Source: DATBMY01 sp036554605 (GTDB lineage: Bacteria; Acidobacteriota; Blastocatellia; UBA7656). Taken from it: a stretch of 7,287 nucleotides of DNA. The stretch covers positions 1-7,287 of the forward strand of contig DATBMY010000015.1 in the NCBI GenBank assembly GCA_036554605.1, written 5' to 3'. Position numbers and translations under genes: made by a program. Every line of letters begins with the position of its first letter. The first letter of the stretch is position 1. Below are positions 1 through 7,255 of this stretch, one piece after another. The notes beneath the pieces were generated by a model, which saw nothing but the letters and a program-made list of their open reading frames with translations, searched no databases and had not been told where the DNA came from.

Positions 1-815
1 GAATAAGCGACTGCCTGTCCCTGCCGGTCGCCCGTCTCCTGCCAGATCGCAAGCGCGAGCGTGATTGTCTCGATAGTCTTCTGATACTCGGCCAGCGCAT
101 GATAGGCTGCGGCCATATTGGCCAGGGCTTCGGATTCTCCATAGCGGTCTCGAATGCCGCGAATGAGAGGCAACGCATCTTGGAGTTTTTTGATGGCGCT
201 GTTGAGGGACTGAGCCGTCCCTTGCAGCCGCAGCTCCATGGCTTCCGCAACCAGCTTTCTTATCGCGACGCGAGTTCTGTCTTCGGCTGTTGCCTCTCGC
301 AGATCGAGTACCTGTACCTCATATCTTCCCGCCGCCGCATCCTTTTTCTGTGAGCGCACCTCCAGCCGGTGGTTTCCCGACTGCTCCGCCACCGCGATGA
401 TAACTTTGCGTCCTTGCAGCGTATGAGGAAGGATGATCTCCGCAAGCTTCGCACCGTCGGGGCCGAACAGCGCCATTGCGACATCGATGCCCTTTTGCTC
501 CACCATGACTCGCACGTACTGACCGGCGCTGAGACTTACTCGATAGGAGTGAGTATGGCCTCCGGCCAGCTCTCGCTCGGCGGGTGTTTTATGTTCGAGC
601 GTGGCGAATTCGCTCTGTGATGGAGAGAAAGAAGAGTTGGCGGCCGCCAGGGATGAAGATAGAAAAGATGCGGAGAGAAGTGCGGATCCCGTCAGGAGCA
701 GTGCGGCCGCAACATTACACCGGCCGAGATGAACGAACCGTGCGCGAGCACCTCGGAAGTGACCAGGGGCTCCAAGATGAAGAACGCGAGGGGTACTTTC
801 GGAGATCGAATCCAT
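1..815 (-). CDS. Exported beta-sandwich + TPR protein, probably the N-terminal part of a CHAT-domain protein (3' end outside window)
   Basis: I translated the minus strand by hand; the frame is open from 899 to the window edge, giving 271 codons from the ATG at 815-813. Residues 1-34 are an Arg-rich N-terminal stretch, about 35-59 a hydrophobic segment (VAAALLLTGSALL) ending in LAAA before NSS, which looks like a signal peptide with a long n-region. Residues about 85-170 (HSYRVSLSAGQYVRVMVEQ, later ALFGPDG and GRYEVQV) resemble the PPC-like beta-sandwich that precedes TPRs in acidobacterial CHAT proteins. Residues about 228-266 match a TPR (ALANMAAAYHALAEY, then GDRQG). The ATG at 815 is preferred to the one at 839 because GGGAGGT lies 6 nt upstream. 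From the family I infer a secreted or periplasmic scaffold with a C-terminal CHAT protease-like domain, but that domain is not in the window and could be absent. Transcribed away from the GH57-treY genes. Confidence 0.8.
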   Translation of the reverse strand, partial: MDSISESTPRVLHLGAPGHFRGARARFVHLGRCNVAAALLLTGSALLSASFLSSSLAAANSSFSPSQSEFATLEHKTPAERELAGGHTHSYRVSLSAGQYVRVMVEQKGIDVAMALFGPDGAKLAEIILPHTLQGRKVIIAVAEQSGNHRLEVRSQKKDAAAGRYEVQVLDLREATAEDRTRVAIRKLVAEAMELRLQGTAQSLNSAIKKLQDALPLIRGIRDRYGESEALANMAAAYHALAEYQKTIETITLALAIWQETGDRQGQAVAY

Positions 816-821
816 ACCGGA

Positions 822-827
822 CCTCCC
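822..827 (-). promoter_or_regulatory. Ribosome binding site that decides the start of the minus-strand gene
   Basis: Read on the minus strand this is GGGAGG, followed by six bases and the ATG at 815-813. The alternative in-frame ATG at 839-837 has no purine-rich site before it, so the shorter start is chosen. Confidence 0.7.
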
Positions 828-953
828 GTATAGTCCCATTTTCAGTGCAAGGCTTATCGAGACCGGATTTGAGTTTATCCCGATTAGGTGGAGACAATAT
901 CACGAAAAAAGTAAAACCTGAAGGTACACCGAAGACTGTAGCGCGGGCGATAC

Positions 954-1004
954 TGGCCCATTGCTCAGTCCTGTCTTGATAGGGCCATTATTTGCTCACC
1001 TGTC
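954..1004. repeat. Imperfect direct repeat of about 22 bp in the divergent intergenic region
   Basis: Copy one (954-975) and copy two (983-1004) share a GGCC..ATT start, an exact TTGCTCA (961-967 and 992-998) and an exact CCTGTC (970-975 and 999-1004), with small gaps between blocks. The same segment holds an inverted pair, TGGCCC at 954-959 and GGGCCA at 982-987, separated by 22 nt. It could be a duplicated regulator site or a chance duplication; two degenerate copies cannot tell these apart. Confidence 0.35.
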
Positions 1005-1128
1005 CGCATGCGTGGCACAATACGCCAGACGCTTTGCGATGGATCCGACCTGAACGAGAAGCTTGCCGGCTCAGCCATGAAGTTCAGCGACCAGATGCCC
1101 GTCGACCTTTCTGATCGAGGAGAGAAGA

Positions 1129-3552
1129 ATGATGGACCGTTATGTTTGCATCCACGGTCATTTCTATCAACCGCCGAGAGAGAATCCGTGGCTCGAAGAA
1201 GTCGAGATGCAGGATTCGGCCTATCCTTACCACGACTGGAACGAAAGGATCGCCGCCGAATGCTACGCCCCTAACGCCGCGTCGCGCATACTCGATGCGG
1301 AGCGCAGAATTATCGACATCGCAAATAACTATTCGAAGATTAATTTTAACTTCGGCCCTACGCTGCTATCGTGGATGGAGCGGCACACGGCGGACGTTCA
1401 CCGTGCCATAGTTAATGCCGACAGAGAAAGCCAGAAGCATTTCTCTGGACACGGCTCAGCGATTGCCCAGGTCTATAATCACATGATCATGCCGCTTGCC
1501 AACCGGCGCGACAAACGAACGCAGGTCATCTGGGGGATAAGGGATTTCCAGTACAGGTTCGGCCGCGAGCCCGAAGGCATGTGGCTGTCGGAGACTGCCG
1601 CCGACACCGGCTCGCTTGAAGCCCTGGCCGAGCAAGGAATCCGCTTCACGATACTTGCCCCGCGCCAGGCCGGTCGCGTCAGGCGGCTCGGGGGCGGCCG
1701 CTGGCGCAGCGTCAGCAATGCGCGCATCGATCCGAGAATGCCCTACCTGTGCAAGCTGCCTTCGGGCCGAACGATAAACCTATTTTTTTACGATGGCCCC
1801 ATCTCGCAGGAGATTGCGTTCGGCGAATTGCTCACAAGCGGCGAGCGATTCGCCTCGCGGCTGCTCTCGGCCTTCACCGAGGAAGAGGGGCCGCAGCTCG
1901 TGCATATCGCGACCGACGGCGAAACCTATGGCCACCACCATCGACACGGCGACATGGCTTTGGCATACGCCATCCACCATATAGAAGCGAACAACCTTGC
2001 CCGTATAACCAACTACAGCGAATTCCTCGAGAAGCACCCGCCGACGCACGAAGTGGAGATCGTGCAGAACTCGTCCTGGAGCTGCGGCCATGGGATAGAG
2101 CGGTGGAGGAGCAACTGCGGGTGCAACACGGGGCGCGCCGACTGGAATCAGGAGTGGCGAGGCCCGCTGCGCGAGGGCTTGAACTGGCTGCGCGACGCGC
2201 TCGCGCCGATATACGAAAGCGAGATGTCCGCTTTAGCCCGCGACCCGTGGCGGGCGCGCGACGAATACATAGACGTTATCCTTGATCGCTCGACCGAAAG
2301 CGTGGAGTGGTTCCTGTCGCGCCACGCCGCGCGCGAGCTGAAGAGGGATGACAAGGTCAGCGCGCTAAGGCTGCTGGAGATGCAGCGTCACGCGCAGCTT
2401 ATGTTCACCAGTTGCGGCTGGTTCTTCGACGAGGTATCGGGCCTCGAAGGTGTGCAGGTCCTGATGTATGCAGCGCGGGCGATACAGCTTGCCGAGAAAG
2501 TTTCGGGCGCGAACCTGGAGCCGGAGTTTCTTGAGCTGATCCGGCGCGCGCGCTCGAATGTTGAGGACCATAAGGATGGCGCATGGGTTTATGAGCACTT
2601 CGTAAAGCCCGCAAGCATCGACCTGCTGCGCGTGGGAGCCCACTATGGGGTCTCCTCGCTGTTTGAAGATTACAGGGATGAAACGCAAGTCTATTGCTAT
2701 AGCGTCGACCGGCAGCTTTACGGACGGCACGAGGCGGGCCGCCAGAAGCTCGCGGCCGGGATGGCGCACATGCGGTCGAATATAACCTGGGCCGAAAGCG
2801 ACGTGAGCTTTGCGGTTGTGCATCTGGGCGACCATAACCTCATGGGCGGAGTGCGCGAATTCATCAGCGCCGAAGAGTTCGCGAGCATGCAGGCCGAGAT
2901 CAAGGAGGCATTCCAGCGCAGCGATATCCCGAGGATAATACACCTCATGGATGAGCATTTTCGCGCTCATAGCTATTCGCTCTGGCACCTGTTTCGCGAC
3001 GAGCAGCGCCGCGTCTTTGCAAGGATTCTCGCTTCGACGCTGGCCGAGGTAGAAGTGTCGTACCGGCGCATATACGATCATCATTACCCGATCATGCAGG
3101 TGATGAGGGAGTTAAGCACCCCGATACCGAAAGCCTTCGTGACGGCCGCCGAATTCACCATGAACGCAGAGCTGCGCAACCTGATCGAAGACGAGTCGCC
3201 CGACCGAAACCGGCTCCGGGAGCTGGTTTCAGACATCAAGCGGTGGTCTTTCGAGATAGACAAGACAACCCTCGCATTCCTGGCAACGAACCGCGTCAAC
3301 ATACTTATGGACGAGTTTATGCAAAACCCGGAGGGCCTCGACCTCGTGGAAAAAGTAGAGACTCTTATTGACGCCTCTCACGCGCTCGGGCTCGATATAG
3401 ATCTTTGGAAGGCTCAAAACCATATCTTCTCAATCAACTCACAGGTGGCTCCCTCGATGCGCGAGCGCGCAAGGAGCGAAGACCAGCTCGCCGCGCGGTG
3501 GCTTGAGCATATAAATAAAGTGAGCGAGCAGATGGGAGTGAGGAGCGCTTGA
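1129..3552 (+). CDS. Glycoside hydrolase family 57 protein with C-terminal DUF3536 (alpha-amylase / glucanotransferase-like)
   Basis: The 807-residue protein has the GH57 hallmarks in order. Region 1 is HGHFYQPPRENPW at residues 9-21. A region 2-like segment starts GHGSAIAQVYNH at 107. The nucleophile motif EGMWLSE puts the predicted catalytic Glu at residue 155, and ATDGETYG puts the predicted acid/base Asp at 263. A Cys cluster follows (SCGHGIERWRSNCGC; Cys319, Cys330, Cys332). From about residue 490 the sequence matches the DUF3536 type (YCYSVDRQLYGRHEAG, then VVHLGDHNLMGG). No signal peptide is seen, so it should be cytoplasmic. GH57 enzymes are retaining and act on alpha-glucans as amylases, 4-alpha-glucanotransferases, branching enzymes or pullulanases; the exact activity of the DUF3536 subgroup cannot be read from sequence. 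ATG codons occur at 1129 and 1132; GAGGAGAG at 1117-1124 serves either. It is coupled to treY, pointing to glycogen or maltodextrin processing. Confidence 0.94.
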   Translation: MMDRYVCIHGHFYQPPRENPWLEEVEMQDSAYPYHDWNERIAAECYAPNAASRILDAERRIIDIANNYSKINFNFGPTLLSWMERHTADVHRAIVNADRESQKHFSGHGSAIAQVYNHMIMPLANRRDKRTQVIWGIRDFQYRFGREPEGMWLSETAADTGSLEALAEQGIRFTILAPRQAGRVRRLGGGRWRSVSNARIDPRMPYLCKLPSGRTINLFFYDGPISQEIAFGELLTSGERFASRLLSAFTEEEGPQLVHIATDGETYGHHHRHGDMALAYAIHHIEANNLARITNYSEFLEKHPPTHEVEIVQNSSWSCGHGIERWRSNCGCNTGRADWNQEWRGPLREGLNWLRDALAPIYESEMSALARDPWRARDEYIDVILDRSTESVEWFLSRHAARELKRDDKVSALRLLEMQRHAQLMFTSCGWFFDEVSGLEGVQVLMYAARAIQLAEKVSGANLEPEFLELIRRARSNVEDHKDGAWVYEHFVKPASIDLLRVGAHYGVSSLFEDYRDETQVYCYSVDRQLYGRHEAGRQKLAAGMAHMRSNITWAESDVSFAVVHLGDHNLMGGVREFISAEEFASMQAEIKEAFQRSDIPRIIHLMDEHFRAHSYSLWHLFRDEQRRVFARILASTLAEVEVSYRRIYDHHYPIMQVMRELSTPIPKAFVTAAEFTMNAELRNLIEDESPDRNRLRELVSDIKRWSFEIDKTTLAFLATNRVNILMDEFMQNPEGLDLVEKVETLIDASHALGLDIDLWKAQNHIFSINSQVAPSMRERARSEDQLAARWLEHINKVSEQMGVRSA
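3541..3545 (+). promoter_or_regulatory. Ribosome binding site for treY inside the end of the GH57 gene
   Basis: AGGAG lies within the last codons of the GH57 gene, 6 nt before the ATG at 3552 and only 3 nt before the in-frame TTG at 3549. The spacing favours the ATG, which shares its A with the GH57 stop TGA (TGATG). This arrangement is typical of translational coupling by termination and reinitiation. Confidence 0.75.
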
Positions 3553-6329
3553 TGCATATCCCGCGTGCGACCTACAGGCTGCAGTTCAACCCGCGCTTTT
3601 CTTTCAAGGCGGCAAAGGATTTGGTCGCGTATCTCTCCGAGCTTGGTATCTCTACGATATATGCCTCTCCGATCTTTAAGGCGCGGCCCGGCAGCACGCA
3701 CGGATATGACATAACGGACCCTAACCTGCTGAACCCGGAGCTTGGCACGCGGGAGGAGCTCGCGGCATTGATAAAAGAGGCGCGCTCTCACGGGCTCGGC
3801 TGGTTGCAGGACTTCGTCCCGAATCACATGGCCTATCACAGCAGCAACCAGATGCTGATGGACATATTCGAGAAGGGGCCAAGCTCGCCTTTCTTTGGCT
3901 TCTTTGACATAGTGTGGGACCACATAAGAGAGAACCTTCGCGGGAAGGTAATCGCTCCCTTTCTGGGGAGCCCTTACGGAGAGACGCTCGAAAAAGGCGA
4001 GCTTGTTTTGCAATACGGCGAGGGTGTCCTTTCGATTAAGTACTATGAAACGGTCTATCCCCTCAGCATCAAGTCATACGCGACCTTTGTGGGCCATCGA
4101 CTCGATCATCTGCGAGACGAGCTTGGGGGGGAGAGCGACGACTTCATGAAGATGCTTGGCATTGAAACGGTGCTCAAGAATCTTCCGGCCGAGCATGTTG
4201 ATGACCTCGCGCGCAATGCGCAGATGCTTCTGGCAAAAGACGCGCTGTGGTATCTCTACCAGAGAAGCCCCGACCTTCGCGCTTTTATCGACGGCAACGT
4301 CGAAGAGTTCAACCGCGACGCTGACCTTCTGCACGAGCTTTTATCGGAGCAGTGGTTCCAGCTTACTTTCTGGCGGGTCGCGTCGAAGGAGATAAACTAC
4401 CAGCGGTTCTTTAACATCAACGATCTGATTTCGTTAAGGATGGAAGATGACGAGACCTTCCAATACGTCCATAAGCTGGCGCTTGGAATGTTGCGAGAAG
4501 GAAATTTCACGGGCATTCGCATAGACCACGTCGACGGGCTTTATGACCCGACCGCTTACCTTCTCTCACTTCGAGAGCGCGCGGCCGACGCATATATAGT
4601 TGTCGAGAAGATACTGGAGCTTACCGAGCAGCTTCCCGCTAAATGGCCGGTACAGGGCACGACCGGCTACGAGTTTATGAATTATGTGAATGAGTTATTT
4701 GTCGACGGCCGCAACGAAGAATCTTTCCAGCGCATATACGAGCAGTTCGTGGGCGGCGCGCTCGATTACGACGGTCTGCTTTATGAGAAGAAGCGGCTTA
4801 TCATCGAGCGTCACCTGACGGGCGATCTCGATAATCTCACATATCTGCTCAAGACCATATCGACCACCACTCGCGACGCCATCGACCTGCCGTGGGAAGG
4901 GTTGATGGATGCCATAATAGAAACATCGGCATGGTTTCCGGTTTATCGTACCTACGTCGCGGGTGAGGAGGTCGAAGACCGCGACCGGGCATTCATAAAG
5001 CAAGCGATAGAAAAAGCGAAGGCGCGCGCCCCCGAGCTAACAAGGGCGATCGACTTCCTGCGAACGGTGCTGCTCAAAGAATATCCTGATTATCTCGACG
5101 AAGATCAGCAGGGGCTCTGGCTTACTTTCGAGATGAGGTTCCAGCAGTTCACAAGCCCGCTGATGGCAAAGGGGCTCGAAGATACTACCTTTTATTTATT
5201 CAACAGGCTCGTATCGCTCAATGAGGTAGGAGGCAACCCAGGCCGGTTCGGGATTTCACTCCATGAATTCCATGACTTCAATCGCAGGCGCGCAATCGAC
5301 TGGCCGCATACCATCAACGCTACCGCGACGCACGACACAAAGCGCGGCGAAGATACGAGGGCTCGAATAAACGTGCTGTCGGAAATGCCCGATATGTGGG
5401 AGAGCCATCTGAGGCAGTGGAGCGAGCGAAACGCTCGTTATAAGCAAACCGTAAACGGCGAGCCGGTGCCCGATCACAACAACGAATACTTCCTATACCA
5501 GACGCTCACCGGCGCCCTCCCATTCGAGGGGACCGGGTCACCCGAGTTCATTGAAAGAATCAAAAGCTATATGCTTAAGGCGGCTCGCGAAGCCAAGACG
5601 CATACATTCTGGCTCGATAATAACGCCGAGTACGAGGAGGCCCTGCTCGCCTTCACCGAAGCGGTCCTCAAAGATGACGTTTTTATGGATAGCCTGAAGT
5701 CGTTTCAAAAGCGAGTGGCTCATTACGGTCTGTTCAACTCGCTTTCGCAGGCCCTGCTCAAGGTGACATCGCCGGGGCTCCCGGATTTCTATCAGGGGAG
5801 CGAGCTATGGGACCTGAGCCTTGTCGACCCGGATAACCGCCGCCCGGTCGACTACAAGAAGCGCGCCCGCATTATGGAAGGATTAAAAGGGCGCGAGAAG
5901 TCGAAGCTTTCGTCGCTCATCAAAGAGCTTTTGTCCAGCCCGGAAGATGGCCGCATAAAACTATTCACTATCATGCGCGCGCTCGCGGCGAGAACCTCAT
6001 ACAGCGAGGTCTTCGAAAGCGGCGAGTACATACCGCTGTTTGCCAGGGGCGAGAGGGCGAATCACGTAATAGCCTTCGCGCGTCGCGGCGGGCGCCGATG
6101 GGCGGTAACGATTGCACCGCGATTGCTCGCGTCGATAATCGGCGAAGGAGAATTGCCTCTGGGCGGGCGGGTATGGCTCGACACGCGCATAGAGATGCCT
6201 CTGGATGCGCCCGCGGCATGGGAGGATAAAATCTCGGGCGAGGTAATAGAGTCCGGCGCAGAGGTAAGACTCGGCGATGCGCTGAGCATTTTTCCGGCAG
6301 CGCTTCTCGCCGGCGAGAGTCGCGAGTAA
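3552..6329 (+). CDS. treY: Malto-oligosyltrehalose synthase (GH13_26)
   Basis: TreY rearranges the reducing-end alpha-1,4 bond of maltodextrins to alpha,alpha-1,1, giving maltooligosyl trehalose in the cytoplasm. The 925-residue protein starts PRATYRLQF and continues LGISTIYASPIFKARPGSTHGYD, the typical TreY N-terminus. GH13 regions are complete: DFVPNH at 87-92, GIRIDHVDG with the predicted nucleophile Asp325, VVEK with the general acid Glu352, and TATHDTKRGED with His594 and the transition-state Asp595. TreY signatures KGLEDTTFY (from 540), NEVGG and PGLPDFYQGSELWDLSLVDP (from 741) are intact. The 27-residue spacing between Asp325 and Glu352 is as I recall it for archaeal TreY, while the whole protein is longer than the roughly 700-780 residue archaeal and actinobacterial enzymes. 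The ATG at 3552 is preferred to the TTG at 3549 on ribosome-binding-site spacing. No treZ or treX lies in the window, so the trehalose-releasing enzyme must be elsewhere or different. Confidence 0.97.
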   Translation: MHIPRATYRLQFNPRFSFKAAKDLVAYLSELGISTIYASPIFKARPGSTHGYDITDPNLLNPELGTREELAALIKEARSHGLGWLQDFVPNHMAYHSSNQMLMDIFEKGPSSPFFGFFDIVWDHIRENLRGKVIAPFLGSPYGETLEKGELVLQYGEGVLSIKYYETVYPLSIKSYATFVGHRLDHLRDELGGESDDFMKMLGIETVLKNLPAEHVDDLARNAQMLLAKDALWYLYQRSPDLRAFIDGNVEEFNRDADLLHELLSEQWFQLTFWRVASKEINYQRFFNINDLISLRMEDDETFQYVHKLALGMLREGNFTGIRIDHVDGLYDPTAYLLSLRERAADAYIVVEKILELTEQLPAKWPVQGTTGYEFMNYVNELFVDGRNEESFQRIYEQFVGGALDYDGLLYEKKRLIIERHLTGDLDNLTYLLKTISTTTRDAIDLPWEGLMDAIIETSAWFPVYRTYVAGEEVEDRDRAFIKQAIEKAKARAPELTRAIDFLRTVLLKEYPDYLDEDQQGLWLTFEMRFQQFTSPLMAKGLEDTTFYLFNRLVSLNEVGGNPGRFGISLHEFHDFNRRRAIDWPHTINATATHDTKRGEDTRARINVLSEMPDMWESHLRQWSERNARYKQTVNGEPVPDHNNEYFLYQTLTGALPFEGTGSPEFIERIKSYMLKAAREAKTHTFWLDNNAEYEEALLAFTEAVLKDDVFMDSLKSFQKRVAHYGLFNSLSQALLKVTSPGLPDFYQGSELWDLSLVDPDNRRPVDYKKRARIMEGLKGREKSKLSSLIKELLSSPEDGRIKLFTIMRALAARTSYSEVFESGEYIPLFARGERANHVIAFARRGGRRWAVTIAPRLLASIIGEGELPLGGRVWLDTRIEMPLDAPAAWEDKISGEVIESGAEVRLGDALSIFPAALLAGESRE

Positions 6330-6337
6330 GCTCTCGC
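6305..6337 (+). other. Overlapping inverted repeats across the treY stop codon
   Basis: A 14-bp perfect palindrome (TCTCGCC then GGCGAGA, 6305-6318) sits in the last codons of treY. Its right arm can instead pair with a downstream arm: GCGAGAG at 6313-6319 against CTCTCGC at 6331-6337, and CGCGAG at 6321-6326 against CTCGCG at 6333-6338. No T-tract follows, so it is not a standard intrinsic terminator. It may be a transcript-stabilising or attenuating hairpin, or a by-product of the CGCGAG-rich codon use here. Confidence 0.35.
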
Positions 6338-6394
6338 GGGCTGGAAGCGAGGCGCGCCGCGCTATATCATGCACGCGCTTCGAGAGTTCAACTC

Positions 6395-6402
6395 AGGAGG
6401 AG
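6395..6402 (+). promoter_or_regulatory. Strong ribosome binding site that decides the LLM oxidoreductase start
   Basis: AGGAGGAG ends 2 nt before the ATG at 6405, with the AGGAGG core 4 nt away. An upstream in-frame ATG at 6369 would add twelve residues (MHALREFNSGGD) that do not belong to the family and would place this site inside the gene, so it is rejected. Confidence 0.8.
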
Positions 6403-6404
6403 AT

Positions 6405-7244
6405 ATGCTTTACGGCATCACGATGTTTGCGACCGACTACGCGATCAGACCCGATGAGCTTGCGCGCGAAATTGAGCAGCGCGGATTCGAATCGCTCTGG
6501 CTGCCCGAGCACACGCACATTCCGGCGAGCCGCCGCAGCCCCTGGCCCGGAGGCGCGGATCTGCCGCAAGAGTACTGGCACACTTATGATCCGTTTGTTG
6601 CGCTCACGGCGGCGGCCGCGGCTACTACGAAGCTGCGCGTCGCGACCGGCATATGCCTGATCATCCAGCGCGACCCGATCACAACCGCGAAAGAAGTGGC
6701 GAGCCTCGATCTGCTGTCGGGCGGCAGATTTCTTTTCGGCATCGGCGGCGGGTGGAATGCCGAAGAGATGGAGAACCACGGCACTGACTTCAAGAAGCGA
6801 TGGAAAGTACTGCGCGAGCGCGTGCTAGCAATGAAGGAGATCTGGACTAAGGAAGAGGCCGAGTTTCACGGCGAGTTCGTCAACTTTGACAAGATATGGT
6901 CCTATCCGAAACCGTTTCAGAAACCGCATCCCCCGGTGCTTATGGGCGGAGACGGGCCAACGACTTTTGATCGCGTGATCGAGTTTTGCGACGGGTGGAT
7001 TCCTATTGGATATAGAATTCAGGGATTGCCTGAAAAGATAAGCGAGCTTCGCCGCCGCGCCGAGCAGGCAGGACGCGACCCCCGCTCGATCCCCGTGAGC
7101 ATATTCGGAGCCAAGCCCGACCGCGCCGCGGTCGATTCGCTGGAGGAACTGGGCGTCGAGCGCGTCATACTCATGGTGCCGCCCGGCCCGCGCGACGAAG
7201 TGCTTCCAAGGCTCGATCAGTACGCGGCGATTATAAGATCGTGA
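6405..7244 (+). CDS. LLM-class flavin/F420-dependent oxidoreductase (Rv2161c-like, TIGR03619 type)
   Basis: The 279-residue protein fits the luciferase-like monooxygenase fold, an (alpha/beta)8 barrel that uses F420 or FMN for hydride transfer. The N-terminus MLYGITMFATDYAI is the first barrel strand; residues 27-40 (GFESLWLPEHTHIP) match the Rv2161c-type subgroup. The segment TTKLRVATGI and the motif FGIGGGWNAEEMENHG (from residue 111, with Trp117 and Asn118) are the cofactor-side signatures of the superfamily. HPPVLMGGDGP is the usual later strand, and the length is normal. There is no signal peptide or membrane segment, so the protein is cytoplasmic. Substrate and cofactor cannot be assigned; no F420 biosynthesis gene is in view. 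The gene follows treY by 75 bases on the same strand, so co-transcription is possible, but it has its own strong ribosome binding site and I see no link to trehalose synthesis. Confidence 0.92.
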   Translation: MLYGITMFATDYAIRPDELAREIEQRGFESLWLPEHTHIPASRRSPWPGGADLPQEYWHTYDPFVALTAAAAATTKLRVATGICLIIQRDPITTAKEVASLDLLSGGRFLFGIGGGWNAEEMENHGTDFKKRWKVLRERVLAMKEIWTKEEAEFHGEFVNFDKIWSYPKPFQKPHPPVLMGGDGPTTFDRVIEFCDGWIPIGYRIQGLPEKISELRRRAEQAGRDPRSIPVSIFGAKPDRAAVDSLEELGVERVILMVPPGPRDEVLPRLDQYAAIIRS

Positions 7245-7255
7245 CAAGTAACAAG

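Larger units (their letters stand above)
816..1128. promoter_or_regulatory. Divergent intergenic region between the exported TPR gene and the GH57-treY genes
   Basis: This 313-base stretch separates two divergent genes, so it must carry promoters for both unless one of them is transcribed from elsewhere. No conserved protein is visible in any frame. I do not see a good sigma-70 pair: TTGATA at 976-981 matches a -35 box well but has no -10 box at 16-18 bp; TTGCTC at 992-997 with CACAAT at 1016-1021 has 18 bp spacing but only 3/6 and 4/6 matches. The segment around 897-915 is A/T-rich. The most structured part is the imperfect direct repeat at 954-1004. Confidence 0.5.

Noticed and set aside
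584..979. Plus-strand open frame of 131 codons opposite the exported TPR gene
   Set aside because: It overlaps the well-supported minus-strand gene, has low-complexity Arg-rich composition and no recognisable domain or ribosome binding site.
976..1021. Sigma-70 promoter for the GH57-treY genes
   Set aside because: The best -35-like box (TTGATA) has no -10 at proper spacing, and the best-spaced pair matches only 3/6 and 4/6; too weak to list as a promoter.
1008..1274. Leader peptide or small gene upstream of GH57
   Set aside because: The frame runs past the GH57 start for many codons, lacks a ribosome binding site and has no regulatory codon run.
1749..2285. Plus-strand open frame of 178 codons within the GH57 gene
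   Set aside because: It is the +2 shadow of the GH57 frame, Arg/Ala-rich as expected for GC-rich DNA, and lies across the catalytic Asp and Cys cluster of the real frame.
2365..3084. Antisense open frame of 239 codons inside the GH57 gene
   Set aside because: It is a shadow of the codon structure of a conserved gene; its translation shows no family resemblance, while the plus strand matches DUF3536 throughout.
3414..4013. Antisense open frame of 199 codons across the GH57-treY junction
   Set aside because: It spans two conserved coding regions on the other strand and has no domain signature of its own.
6369..6404. Longer N-terminus for the oxidoreductase from the ATG at 6369
   Set aside because: The strong ribosome binding site at 6395-6402 would fall inside the gene, and family proteins start at the first barrel strand encoded from 6405.
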